NCBI GenBank assembly: GCA_025999935.1
Contig: BNXY01000078.1
Span: 1-8,270 of the forward strand
Length of the DNA: 8,270 nt
Origin: Bacteroidia bacterium
GTDB lineage: Bacteria; Bacteroidota; Bacteroidia; Bacteroidales; Azobacteroidaceae
Reading direction: 5' to 3'
The position numbers and the translations under genes were made by a program. This document shows, in pieces, positions 1-7,715 of the stretch (position 1 is its first letter; each line of letters begins with the position of its first letter). Under the pieces are notes generated by a model. It made no database searches. It was given only the letters and a program-made list of their open reading frames with translations, and was not told the DNA's origin.

Positions 1-485
1 AGCGACAAGAGTTTTTTCAATTTGGAATAGCGCGGAACAGTTAACTCGCTCGCCGATGAAAGATGCAGTTCACGCACGCCGTGGCAACTGTTATGCACAC
101 TTACTTTATGTGGAAATTTGCCCGGCAATTGAGCCACCTTGAGAATATCGTGTAGAAATTCGCAGATGTCGTATATCTTTCCGCTCGTCAGACAAAGATG
201 TTCGGAAGGTTTCAAAAGTCGCGGATAATTTTCCTTTACAAAAGCTACGCAACTTGCCGACGGCGCCACCACATAGTCATATTGTGCAAAAATTTCGTCG
301 AAATGCGCAGCAAGCGAAACGGTATCCCTTTCAAAACCTGCATTGGCCATCGGCTGGCCGCAGCAGGTTTGATTGATGGGATAATCGGTTTCTATCCCCA
401 AAGAACACAAGAGTTTATACGTTGCAACGCCCACTTCGGGATAGATTGCATTGACGTAACAGGGGATAAATAATCCTACTTTCAT
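1..485 (-). CDS. lutA: LutA/YkgE-type (Fe-S)-binding protein, lactate utilization, 3' partial
   Basis: This gene starts at ATG 485-483 and runs off the left edge, so 161 N-terminal residues are visible out of roughly 240 usual for the family. The protein shows the cysteine-rich CCG domain: PCYVNAIYPEVG at residues 8-19 (C9), QTCCGQP at 39-45 (C41, C42), PSASC ending at C79, and NSCHGVRE at 132-139 (C134). This spacing and wording match LutA/YkgE, the iron-sulfur subunit that works with LutB and LutC in the cytoplasm to oxidise L-lactate to pyruvate. The start lies 4 nt after the aldA stop, and an AAGGA-like ribosome binding site lies in the last aldA codons, so the two are surely cotranscribed. 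The second CCG motif expected near the C-terminus is outside the window. A glycolate oxidase iron-sulfur subunit (GlcF) is related but has extra N-terminal ferredoxin clusters that are absent here. Confidence 0.9.
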   Translation of the reverse strand, partial: MKVGLFIPCYVNAIYPEVGVATYKLLCSLGIETDYPINQTCCGQPMANAGFERDTVSLAAHFDEIFAQYDYVVAPSASCVAFVKENYPRLLKPSEHLCLTSGKIYDICEFLHDILKVAQLPGKFPHKVSVHNSCHGVRELHLSSASELTVPRYSKLKKLLS

Positions 486-489
486 GCGC

Positions 490-1926
490 TTATCCTTTGG
501 TTTCCAAATAGACCATTTGCGTTTGAAGATATTCTTCCAAACCATGTTTGCCGTCGGCTCCGCCAATACCCGATTTGCGGTATCCGGCGTGGAAGCCTTG
601 CATCGCTTCAAAATTTTCGCGATTTACGTAGGTTTCTCCGAATTTCAAGGAGCGAATCAATTTAAATGCCGCATCCAAATTCTGGGTATAAATAGAAGAT
701 GTCAAGCCGTATTCGCAATCATTCGCCCAGGCAATGGCATCGTTAATATCGGTAAATTCCACTATCGGCAATACCGGTCCGAAAGTTTCTTCTTGAATGA
801 TGTCCATTTTTTGCGTACAGTTGTCCAAGACGGTAGCTTCAAAGAAATAGCCTTTGGTGCCGATGCGCTTGCCGCCGCAAAGCAGTTTGGCGCCTTGCTG
901 GATAGCTTTCGCTACTTTTTCTTCCACTGATTTCAAAGCATTGGCTTCCACTAACGGTCCCATATCCAAATCGGCGATTTCGTTAGGGTTGCCTACTTTG
1001 GTGGCTTGCATTCCGGCAACGACTTTTTCTACAAATTTGGCTTTGATGCTCGAGTGTACATACACCCGTTCGCAACAATTACAAACCTGTCCCGTGTTGA
1101 TGACCCGCGAAGCAATAATAGATTTAACCGCCAAATCAAGGTCGGCATCGGGCAATACGATTGCCGGAGCTTTGCCGCCCAATTCCAAAGATACTTTAAT
1201 GACATTGGCAGATGCGGCTTTCATCGTTTCCACTCCTGCGCCCACACTACCGGTAAGGCTTACCATACCCACTTTCGGATTGCTCGCCAATTCTTGTCCG
1301 ATAACGGAACCGCGACCGTTCACAATGTTGAATACGCCTTTCGGAACACCTGCTTCATCCACGATTTGTGCAAATATGTAGGCATTCTCCGGCGTAATCT
1401 GACTGGGTTTGATCACAATCGTATTTCCTGTTACCAAAGCAGGAGCGGCTTTGCGGGCAATCAAGAAGAACGGAAAATTCCATGGCAAAATACCGGTGGT
1501 TACGCCAATCGGCTTTTTAAACAAGAAGATGTTTTCATTGGGACGGTCGCTGGGAATAATTTCGCCTTCGTAACGCCGCGCCCAACCGGCCATATACTCT
1601 AAGTAATCGGCGGTGAACAATACTTCCACATTCGCCAAACCTTGAGTTTTTCCACCTTCGCGAACAATAATGTCCGTCAATTCTTTTTCTCTTTTGCGAA
1701 TACCGGCAGCAATTTTAATCAAATAACTTGCGCGTTCCACAGCAGGGACACGTTCCCACGCGACTTGGGCTTTTTCGGCAGCCTCAATAGCAGTTTGCAC
1801 TTCTTCCACTGTGCCGTCGGGCATCAGCGAAGTAACTTCTTCCGTAGAAGGGTTTAACACATTAATCCATTTACCGGATTTGTTTTCGACGAACTTGCCG
1901 TCAATGTACATTTTTAATTCTTTCAT
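490..1926 (-). CDS. aldA: Lactaldehyde/glycolaldehyde dehydrogenase (NAD-dependent), AldA
   Basis: A 478-aa member of the aldehyde dehydrogenase superfamily, almost the same length as Escherichia coli AldA (479 aa) and alike from MYIDG at residues 6-10 to EYLQTQMVYL near the C-terminus. Catalytic elements are complete: ILPWNFPF with oxyanion Asn150, VIKPS with Lys173 for cofactor binding, LELGGK with general base Glu248, GQVC with nucleophile Cys282, and EETFGP with Glu380. The segment NRENFEAMQGFHAGYRKSG (435-453) is an AldA hallmark that shapes the hydroxyaldehyde pocket. AldA oxidises L-lactaldehyde to L-lactate and glycolaldehyde to glycolate in the cytoplasm. Two further cysteines follow Cys282 (VCNCCE), where E. 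coli AldA has, as I recall it, VCNCAE. It is the first visible gene of an operon with lutA, which fits lactaldehyde disposal during fucose or rhamnose catabolism. The substrate is inferred from family likeness and context. Confidence 0.95.
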   Translation of the reverse strand: MKELKMYIDGKFVENKSGKWINVLNPSTEEVTSLMPDGTVEEVQTAIEAAEKAQVAWERVPAVERASYLIKIAAGIRKREKELTDIIVREGGKTQGLANVEVLFTADYLEYMAGWARRYEGEIIPSDRPNENIFLFKKPIGVTTGILPWNFPFFLIARKAAPALVTGNTIVIKPSQITPENAYIFAQIVDEAGVPKGVFNIVNGRGSVIGQELASNPKVGMVSLTGSVGAGVETMKAASANVIKVSLELGGKAPAIVLPDADLDLAVKSIIASRVINTGQVCNCCERVYVHSSIKAKFVEKVVAGMQATKVGNPNEIADLDMGPLVEANALKSVEEKVAKAIQQGAKLLCGGKRIGTKGYFFEATVLDNCTQKMDIIQEETFGPVLPIVEFTDINDAIAWANDCEYGLTSSIYTQNLDAAFKLIRSLKFGETYVNRENFEAMQGFHAGYRKSGIGGADGKHGLEEYLQTQMVYLETKG

Positions 1927-2023
1927 GATATTAATTTAAAATTATATTGATTCTATGAATATAACCTTTCAATTGTTGCAATGTCGTTCATAATAAGACG
2001 AACCATGATGCGCAAATAATGCC

Positions 2024-2031
2024 CAAAAGTA
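2024..2031 (-). promoter_or_regulatory. Candidate -7 promoter box for aldA-lutA
   Basis: Read on the minus strand this is TACTTTTG, an exact match to the Bacteroidota -7 consensus TAnnTTTG. It lies 97 nt before the aldA ATG, which would give a leader of roughly 90 nt. No TTTG at the expected -33 distance is evident, so the call rests on one 8-bp match. Confidence 0.3.
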
Positions 2032-2294
2032 AACACTTTTTTCCAAATTTCCATTACTTTCCATGATATAAATTTGCAATTCTTCTCCAATTCCTATGAT
2101 AGAAGCCCGCGCCTGTCCGGTTATTCGCTTGTAACGCTAAAAATAGACTCATTGCTGCTTGACTCCGTAATATAATACTATCTTAGGATGGTGAGTTAGA
2201 CGCTTGGCACGTTCTATACAAGTGACAGTGTGATAACCTCCAATAATTTTTCAGATAAATCTTGACTTCGCCGACCTGATTATAAATGAAGAAT

Positions 2295-2326
2295 TTTGTT
2301 TTACATCCTTATTTTTTTTACTTTTG
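2295..2326 (+). promoter_or_regulatory. Bacteroidota-type promoter of the deacetylase-like gene
   Basis: TTTG at 2295-2298 (-33) and TACTTTTG at 2319-2326 (-7, consensus TAnnTTTG) are separated by 20 bp, matching the spacing described for Bacteroides promoters. Transcription would begin near 2333, giving a leader of about 15 nt before the ATG at 2348. A TTG in frame with the gene at 2324-2326 is part of the -7 box, so it is not a credible start codon. Confidence 0.7.
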
Positions 2327-2347
2327 TATCGACTAACAGCAAATTTT

Positions 2348-3691
2348 ATGGTGACTATTTATTCTCCTTCGGAAAATACAAAACGTTTGGATTATATCGC
2401 CCGACATATTTTCAAGAAAATATTGGGAGTTGGTTATGATATTGTTGAGGAAAAAGAAATTTTCCTGCAACAGTCCGGCGCTTGTATCAATTATTCGAGC
2501 GAAAAATTGAATCATGGTTTGCAGGTTGTTCCTCATGGATTGCTATTTGAAACCGGTGTTCGGGAAATATCGGATTTAAATGAATCTGAATGGCAAGGAT
2601 TTTTCTGCTTTTTCAAACAATCGGAAGGCGATGTCCCTTTCGATATTTTCGCCGCTTCATTTTATCTGCTGACTTTATACGAAGAATATTTTCCGAAAAA
2701 ATTAGATGAACACGGTCGTTTCGACCATAAAGAATCTTTAGCTTACCGCAAAGAATTTCTGGAAATTCCGATCATCGACCGCTGGGCTTATTTATTAAAG
2801 GATGAAATCGCAAAAAGGTTTCCTGCATTGGAATTTAAGTTAAGAGAATACAATTTTTGGAGTACTTACGACATCGACCATCCTTATTTGTATTTGAAAA
2901 AAGGATTAATTAAAACCGTTGGAAGTACAATCGGAGATTTATTAAAATTGGATTTCAAAAATATTGTGTCCCGCTTTGCCGTTCATCTGCGCCTCAAACC
3001 CGATCCGTACATGAAAGCCATTCAATTGATTCAAAAAACACAGAAAGCGGCCGGTTTGATTTATTTTTTATTTGTGCTGCTCGGGAAAAAAGGCAAATAC
3101 GGCAGAAGCGCCGTTTATCCAACCCCGGATTATTACAAATACCTGAAAGAGCTAAGTATCGACTTGGCCATCATCGGTTTACATCCGTCATACAATACCT
3201 GTTTGAATCTCAGGCAGTTGGAAAAAGAGAAAAAACAGTTGGAAAAGATTATGGAAGAAGAAGTAATTGTCACTCGCCAACATTTTCTGCGGATGCGCAC
3301 TCCCGAAACATTTAAGGAATTGATTCTTGCCGAATTTGAAATTGATTTTACCCTCGCTTTCGCTCATGCGCCGGGGTTTCGTTCGGGAACGGCCTTTTCC
3401 TATTGTTTTTATGATATCGAAAAAGAAGAATCAACCGGTTTATTGTTACATCCTACCACCATGATGGATTCGACACTGATTACCCATTTGGGTTTAAGTC
3501 CGGAAGAGGCGCTTCTGAAAATAAAAAAATTAATTGACGAATGTAAAAAATCGGGCGGAGATTATGTAAGTCTTTGGCACAACTCCAATTTGGCGGGAGA
3601 TAAAGAAAATAATCCGTGGATAAATGTATTTATTGAGTCATTTCAATATGCAATTTCGTTAGAAAATAATAACTTTGTATCCAAAAAATAA
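2348..3691 (+). CDS. Polysaccharide deacetylase-like (NodB/CE4-related) protein, Bacteroidota type
   Basis: The protein has 447 aa from ATG 2348. An in-frame TTG 24 nt earlier is rejected because it lies in the promoter -7 box. Residues 1 to about 165 resemble the N-terminal region found in Bacteroidota polysaccharide-deacetylase family proteins (DUF7033-like), with VPFDIFAASFYLLTLYEEY at 97-115. The NodB-like part follows: STYDIDHPY at 172-180 supplies an Asp pair, GLHPSYNT at 277-284 corresponds to the CE4 histidine motif, TRQHFLRMRTPETF at 309-322, GFRSGTAF at 343-350, and SLWHNSNL at 408-415. In canonical CE4 enzymes the histidine motif is H-[ST]-x-x-H; here the last position is Asn283. 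No signal peptide or membrane segment is evident, so it looks cytoplasmic. CE4 enzymes remove N- or O-acetyl groups from glycans, but the substrate here is unknown and activity is unproven. upp follows 10 nt after the stop. Confidence 0.8.
   Translation: MVTIYSPSENTKRLDYIARHIFKKILGVGYDIVEEKEIFLQQSGACINYSSEKLNHGLQVVPHGLLFETGVREISDLNESEWQGFFCFFKQSEGDVPFDIFAASFYLLTLYEEYFPKKLDEHGRFDHKESLAYRKEFLEIPIIDRWAYLLKDEIAKRFPALEFKLREYNFWSTYDIDHPYLYLKKGLIKTVGSTIGDLLKLDFKNIVSRFAVHLRLKPDPYMKAIQLIQKTQKAAGLIYFLFVLLGKKGKYGRSAVYPTPDYYKYLKELSIDLAIIGLHPSYNTCLNLRQLEKEKKQLEKIMEEEVIVTRQHFLRMRTPETFKELILAEFEIDFTLAFAHAPGFRSGTAFSYCFYDIEKEESTGLLLHPTTMMDSTLITHLGLSPEEALLKIKKLIDECKKSGGDYVSLWHNSNLAGDKENNPWINVFIESFQYAISLENNNFVSKK
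3670..3677 (+). promoter_or_regulatory. Candidate -7 promoter box for upp
   Basis: TAACTTTG matches the -7 consensus TAnnTTTG exactly and lies 24 nt before the upp ATG at 3702, inside the last codons of the upstream gene. No good -33 TTTG is seen at 19-21 bp. As at 2319-2326, an in-frame TTG (3675-3677) belongs to the box and gives a false early start for upp. Confidence 0.45.
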
Positions 3692-3701
3692 CTATCTACT
3701 C

Positions 3702-4361
3702 ATGAACAACATTCATAATTTAGAAGAAAACAACAGCATTCTCAATCAATTTATGTTGGAAATACGAGATATTCATGTTCACAATGATAAGTTGCGTTTC
3801 CGAAAAAACATTGAGCGTATCGGAGAAATTATGTCTTACGAAATAAGTAAGACCTTGCAGTATAAAACAGTAGATGTACAAACGCCTCTGGGAATCAAAG
3901 CCGTTTCGGTTCCCGACGAACAAATTGTACTGGCTACGATTTTGCGGGCGGGTTTGCCTTTTCATCAAGGATTTCTGGATATATTCGATGGTGCGGAAAA
4001 CGCATTTGTTTCTGCTTCGCGGAAATATAATAAGGAGCACAGCGCCTTTACCATTGAAGTAGAATACCTGTCTTCGCCGTCCATTGAAGGGAAGACATTG
4101 ATTGTCATCGATCCGATGTTGGCGACGGGCGGTTCTATGGACTTGGCTTACAAAACTTTGCTGAAAAAAGGAACACCGGCGAAAATTCACGTGGCTTGTG
4201 TGATTGCCAGTCAAAAAGGAATTGAAGCGGTATGCGGGATATTTCCAAAAGAAATAACGAACATTTGGGCGGCGGCCATCGACCCTTATTTGAACGATAA
4301 GGCCTATATCGTTCCCGGTTTGGGCGATGCCGGCGATTTGGCTTACGGAGAAAAATTGTAA
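3702..4361 (+). CDS. upp: Uracil phosphoribosyltransferase
   Basis: A 219-aa cytoplasmic enzyme that converts uracil and PRPP to UMP and pyrophosphate in pyrimidine salvage. Key family segments are present: ILRAGLPF at residues 80-87, the PRPP-binding loop VIDPMLATGG at 135-144, and the uracil-binding segment YIVPGLGDAGDLAYG at 202-216, which closely matches the C-terminal signature of bacterial Upp. The length is slightly above the E. coli protein (208 aa), with the surplus in a charged N-terminal extension. ATG 3702 is chosen over the in-frame TTG at 3675 because that codon lies in a promoter-like -7 box and overlaps the upstream gene. It sits 10 nt after the deacetylase-like gene, so read-through is possible in addition to its own promoter. 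Confidence 0.95.
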   Translation: MNNIHNLEENNSILNQFMLEIRDIHVHNDKLRFRKNIERIGEIMSYEISKTLQYKTVDVQTPLGIKAVSVPDEQIVLATILRAGLPFHQGFLDIFDGAENAFVSASRKYNKEHSAFTIEVEYLSSPSIEGKTLIVIDPMLATGGSMDLAYKTLLKKGTPAKIHVACVIASQKGIEAVCGIFPKEITNIWAAAIDPYLNDKAYIVPGLGDAGDLAYGEKL

Positions 4362-4366
4362 CTGTC

Positions 4367-4386
4367 ATTGCGGCTTAGCCCGCAAT
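4367..4386. repeat. REP-like palindrome between upp and ruvB
   Basis: Perfect 7-bp arms ATTGCGG (4367-4373) and CCGCAAT (4380-4386) enclose a 6-nt loop. The surrounding form (GTC before, CCC after) resembles the short repetitive extragenic palindromes often scattered through bacterial genomes. There is no T-run after the stem on either strand, so it is a poor Rho-independent terminator. Only one copy is in the window, so repetitiveness is inferred. Confidence 0.45.
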
Positions 4387-4404
4387 CCCCGGAAAAAATA
4401 TTAA

Positions 4405-5427
4405 ATGGATAAATACGAAATTCACTCACAGAACATCAACGATAAAGAGAAGGAATTTGAAAACGCACTCCGGCCTTTATCTTTTAAGAGTTTCAGCGGT
4501 CAGGAAAAAATCGTTGAGAACCTGAAGATATTTGTGCAAGCAGCCCGAATGCGCACCGAAGCTCTCGATCACGTACTGCTGCACGGGCCTCCCGGATTAG
4601 GGAAAACCACTTTGTCGAATATCATTGCCAATGAATTGAATGTGGGATTTAAAATCACTTCCGGCCCGGTCTTGGACAAACCCGGCGATTTGGCCGGCGT
4701 ATTGACTTCGTTGGAACGAAACGATGTCTTGTTTATCGATGAAATCCATCGCTTAAGTCCGGTGGTGGAGGAATATTTGTACTCCGCCATGGAAGATTAC
4801 CGCATCGACATCATGATCGACAAAGGCCCCAGCGCTCGTTCCATTCAAATTGAATTAGAGCCGTTTACACTTGTTGGAGCGACTACTCGAAGCGGACTGT
4901 TGACTTCGCCTTTGCGCGCCCGTTTCGGCATCAACCTGCATTTGGAATATTACGATGTGGAAACCTTGACGGCCATTGCCAAACGTTCGGCGGATATCCT
5001 GAATGTTCCCTGCAACGACAGTGCGGCCAAGGAAATCGCTTCCCGCAGCCGGGGAACACCCCGTATCTGCAACGCCCTACTGCGGCGCGTTCGTGATTTT
5101 GCTCAAGTGAAAGGTTCCGGTTCCATCGACAAAGAGATAGCCTGTTTTTCGTTAGAAGCATTAAACATAGACAAATACGGATTAGACGAAATCGACAACA
5201 AAATTCTCCTGACCATCATCGACAAATTCGGCGGAGGGCCTGTGGGAATTACCACCATCGCCACAGCTTTGGGCGAAGATGCCGGAACGATTGAAGAAGT
5301 TTACGAGCCTTTCCTTATCAAAGAAGGTTTCCTGAAACGAACGCCCCGCGGAAGGGAAGCTACGGCTTTGGCTTATCAACATTTGGGCAGGAACCGTTCG
5401 GCGCAACAAGGTTTTTTGTTTCAATAA
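4405..5427 (+). CDS. ruvB: Holliday junction branch migration helicase subunit RuvB
   Basis: A 340-aa AAA+ ATPase, full length for the family. With RuvA it forms the motor that drives Holliday junction branch migration in recombination and repair, and RuvC then resolves the junction. Motifs in order are Walker [10 protein letters not shown] at residues 61-69, Walker B VLFIDEIH at 108-115, sensor 1 GATTRSG at 158-164, the arginine-finger segment SPLRARFG at 168-175, sensor 2 RGTPR at 216-220 followed by LLRRVRDFA, and a C-terminal winged helix with DKFGGGPVG (273-281) and FLKRTPRGR (309-317). The start is the ATG at 4405, behind an A-rich leader with only a weak GGA about 12 nt upstream. It lies 43 bp after upp across a palindrome. 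No -7 box is seen in that gap, so it may depend on upstream transcription. ruvA and ruvC are not in the window, which is common. Confidence 0.97.
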   Translation: MDKYEIHSQNINDKEKEFENALRPLSFKSFSGQEKIVENLKIFVQAARMRTEALDHVLLHGPPGLGKTTLSNIIANELNVGFKITSGPVLDKPGDLAGVLTSLERNDVLFIDEIHRLSPVVEEYLYSAMEDYRIDIMIDKGPSARSIQIELEPFTLVGATTRSGLLTSPLRARFGINLHLEYYDVETLTAIAKRSADILNVPCNDSAAKEIASRSRGTPRICNALLRRVRDFAQVKGSGSIDKEIACFSLEALNIDKYGLDEIDNKILLTIIDKFGGGPVGITTIATALGEDAGTIEEVYEPFLIKEGFLKRTPRGREATALAYQHLGRNRSAQQGFLFQ

Positions 5428-5521
5428 AATAACAAAATAATTTGAAAATGTGTTGGATATATTGGAAGATGCTTGCGAGGGATTATTACTGCGATTTATA
5501 GAATCTTGAAAAATACAAAAT

Positions 5522-6010
5522 ATGGCAAAGAATAATAAAGTTTATTTTGCTTCCGGTTGTTTTTGGGGAACGGAATATTATTTCATGAAAGCAGACGGCG
5601 TGATTTCCACCGCCGTTGGATTTATGGGCGGTCGTGTCGATTCGCCAACTTATCCGCAGGTAAAAACAGGAACAACCGGACATTTGGAATGTGTGGAAAT
5701 TACCTACGATGCCAACCAAACGAGTTACGAAAATTTGGTAAAACTTTTCTTTGAAACACACGATTTCACACAAACCGACGGACAAGGACCGGATATTGGC
5801 TCGCAATATTTATCCTGTATTTTCTACAACAATGAAACCGAAAAAAACATTGCTGAAAAATACATCGACATTTTAGAAACAAAAGGCTATCGTGTAGCCA
5901 CTAAACTGCAACCGACTTCTGTTTTTTGGAAAGCGGAAGATTATCATCAGCAATATTATGAGCACAAAGGGACACAACCTTATTGCCATAGTTATAGGAA
6001 GATATTTTGA
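5522..6010 (+). CDS. msrA: Peptide-methionine (S)-S-oxide reductase MsrA
   Basis: A 162-aa protein that reduces the S epimer of methionine sulfoxide in proteins and free methionine, using thioredoxin as electron donor. The nucleophile Cys13 lies in the signature GCFWG (12-16). GHLE at 53-56 supplies the acid Glu56 (usually written GHAE in relatives), Tyr44 lies in SPTYPQV, Tyr96 in DIGSQYLS, and EDYHQQYY at 139-146 is the late family motif. Cys155 near the C-terminus (PYCHSY) is the likely resolving cysteine. The short N-terminus without a signal peptide points to a cytoplasmic enzyme with the MsrA domain only and no fused MsrB. ATG 5522 follows an A-rich leader. The gap after ruvB is 94 bp, and the gene converges on nadB 39 bp downstream. 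Confidence 0.96.
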   Translation: MAKNNKVYFASGCFWGTEYYFMKADGVISTAVGFMGGRVDSPTYPQVKTGTTGHLECVEITYDANQTSYENLVKLFFETHDFTQTDGQGPDIGSQYLSCIFYNNETEKNIAEKYIDILETKGYRVATKLQPTSVFWKAEDYHQQYYEHKGTQPYCHSYRKIF

Positions 6011-6049
6011 ATGGCCCTAAAATAATTATTTCATCGAAACAAGTCAGCC

Positions 6050-7633
6050 TCATTTTCTTCCTGCTACATTATTTCTTCTCGGATAATCAATTGTATAGTG
6101 CAATCCGCGGCTTTCTTTTCGTTCCATGGCCTGCTTAATGACTAAATAGCCAACGTTTATGATATTTCGTAATTCACAAATATCTTTGGAAACCGTTGAA
6201 CGGACGAAAAGATTTTCAGTTTCTTTGTAAATTATATCCAATCTTTCCAAAGCCCTTTCCAATCGCAGGTTGGAACGGACGATTCCTACGTAATTACTCA
6301 TAATTGCCCCCACTTCTTTGGCGCTTTGCGTAATCAACACCATTTCTTCGGTCAGGGAGGTGCCTTTGTCATTCCAGACCGGAATGTGTTCGTTAAAAGT
6401 GTAGTTGCTTAAATGTATGATGGAATGTTTGGCTGCGGCATCGGCGTAAACAATAGCTTCAATCAGCGAGTTGGAGGCCAAACGATTGGCGCCGTGCAAG
6501 CCGGTGCGGGAACATTCGCCGGCGGCGTACAGGCGATTGATGGTTGTCCGGGCATCCAAATCCACGACGATACCTCCGCAAAGGTAATGCGCCGCAGGAG
6601 CCACCGGAATATATTCTTTTGTGATGTCAATGCCTTCGTTCAAGCATTTTTCGTAGATAGTCGGATATTCTTTTTTTGTTTCTTCGGGATCTTTGTGCGT
6701 GATGTCAAGATAAACAAAATCGCAGCCACTACTTTTCATTTCGTTATCGATGGCGCGGGCGACAATATCGCGGGGCGCCAGCGAACCCCGTTCGTCGTAT
6801 TTGTACATAAATTCTTTACCGGCGCGATTCCTCAAAACGCCGCCGTAACCGCGCAAAGCTTCCGTAATCAGGAAAGAAGGGCGTTCCATCGGATTGTACA
6901 AAGCGGTTGGATGAAATTGAACAAATTCCATGTCTTTTACCAAACCTTTGGCGCGGTAAACAATGGCGATTCCGTCGCCGGTGGCAACCAATGGGTTGGT
7001 GGTTGTCTGGTAAATATTCCCAATTCCGCCGGTACAAATCATGGTCACTTTGGAAAGGAAAGTATGAATTTCATTGGTTCCCTCGTCCAAGACATAAGCG
7101 CCGTAACATTCGATATTGGGCGTATCTTTGGTCACTTTTTCGCCCAGATGATGTTGTGTAAGTATCTCAATAGCAAAATGGTGGTCAAAAACTTGGATAT
7201 TCGGATGGCTTTTCAAAGCATTAATCAGGCTCTCTTGAATTTCCTGTCCGGTATTGTCTTTATGATGAAGGATGCGAAATTCGGAATGTCCGCCTTCTTT
7301 GTGCAAATCAAATTCGCCCGTTTTGTCTTTATCGAAATCCACCCCCCAACGAATCAATTCTTCAATTTGCTGAGGCGCTTCTCGGACTACTTTTTCCACT
7401 ACTTGTTTATCACAAATGCCATCACCGGCAATCAAGGTATCCTGAATGTGCTTCTCGAAATCATCCCAGGGAAGGGTTACAGAAGCGATGCCGCCTTGTG
7501 CATAAAAGGTGTTCGCATCTTCTAAAGTGGTTTTACAAAGGAGTGCAACCCGCCCTTTTTCAGCCACTTTCAAGGCATAACTCATACCGGCAATGCCGGA
7601 ACCGATAACTAAAAAGTCAAACTTATGTATCAT
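6050..7633 (-). CDS. nadB: L-aspartate oxidase
   Basis: A 527-aa FAD enzyme that oxidises L-aspartate to iminoaspartate, the first step of de novo NAD synthesis, whose product is used by quinolinate synthase NadA. The FAD-binding site is at the N-terminus, VIGSGIAGMSYAL at residues 9-21, followed by YAQGGIA (44-50). The family segment HKEGGHS at 111-117 carries Glu113. Active-site residues by analogy with the E. coli enzyme are His241 (VQFHPTAL), Arg288 (APRDIVARA), His349 (AAHYLCGG) and Arg384 (GANRLASNS). The aspartate-oxidase form of the GGHS and HYLCGG motifs separates it from succinate dehydrogenase flavoproteins, its closest relatives. nadA and nadC are not adjacent in the window. The stop is TGA at 6052-6050; the ATG at 7633-7631 has no Shine-Dalgarno sequence and lies just behind a -7 box. 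Confidence 0.96.
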   Translation of the reverse strand: MIHKFDFLVIGSGIAGMSYALKVAEKGRVALLCKTTLEDANTFYAQGGIASVTLPWDDFEKHIQDTLIAGDGICDKQVVEKVVREAPQQIEELIRWGVDFDKDKTGEFDLHKEGGHSEFRILHHKDNTGQEIQESLINALKSHPNIQVFDHHFAIEILTQHHLGEKVTKDTPNIECYGAYVLDEGTNEIHTFLSKVTMICTGGIGNIYQTTTNPLVATGDGIAIVYRAKGLVKDMEFVQFHPTALYNPMERPSFLITEALRGYGGVLRNRAGKEFMYKYDERGSLAPRDIVARAIDNEMKSSGCDFVYLDITHKDPEETKKEYPTIYEKCLNEGIDITKEYIPVAPAAHYLCGGIVVDLDARTTINRLYAAGECSRTGLHGANRLASNSLIEAIVYADAAAKHSIIHLSNYTFNEHIPVWNDKGTSLTEEMVLITQSAKEVGAIMSNYVGIVRSNLRLERALERLDIIYKETENLFVRSTVSKDICELRNIINVGYLVIKQAMERKESRGLHYTIDYPRRNNVAGRK

Positions 7634-7652
7634 GACGATGTTTTTTAGACTA

Positions 7653-7660
7653 CAAAATTA
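7653..7660 (-). promoter_or_regulatory. Candidate -7 promoter box for nadB
   Basis: On the minus strand this reads TAATTTTG, an exact TAnnTTTG match ending 19 nt before the nadB ATG. The same short distance is seen for the plus-strand genes at 2348 and 3702. A clear -33 TTTG is not found at 19-21 bp. Confidence 0.5.
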
Positions 7661-7715
7661 CAATAATCTTTTTGGAAATAGGCATTTTCCGGTTTGTTTA
7701 AATGGTTAAATTTTT

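Larger units (their letters stand above)
1927..2347. other. 421-bp divergent intergenic region with a possible gene relic
   Basis: The region separates aldA (minus) from the deacetylase-like gene (plus). It holds the promoter candidates listed separately. Between about 1969 and 2250 one minus-strand frame is open except for a TGA at 2151-2149 and a TAG at 2139-2137, giving 33-codon and 55-codon peptides on either side (for example ERAKRLTHHPKIVLYYG and NLEKSVYFWALFAHHGSSYY). I do not recognise either peptide. It may be a decayed gene or chance. I see no tRNA, riboswitch or intact gene here. Confidence 0.4.

Noticed and set aside
1006..1602. Plus-strand open frame opposite aldA
   Set aside because: It is antisense to a confident aldehyde dehydrogenase and has no motif of its own.
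5415..5444. Possible msrA promoter (TTTG at 5415-5418, TAATTTG at 5438-5444)
   Set aside because: The -7 element is one base short of TAnnTTTG and lies 77 nt before the start. Another near match at 5501-5508 has two mismatches.
6020..6031. Perfect palindrome AAATAATTATTT between convergent msrA and nadB, a possible shared terminator
   Set aside because: It is A/T only and has no loop or GC stem, so it is too weak to call a terminator.
6413..7525. Long plus-strand open frame of 370 codons opposite nadB
   Set aside because: It is fully antisense to a clear nadB with intact active-site motifs, and its translation resembles no family. It is a shadow frame.
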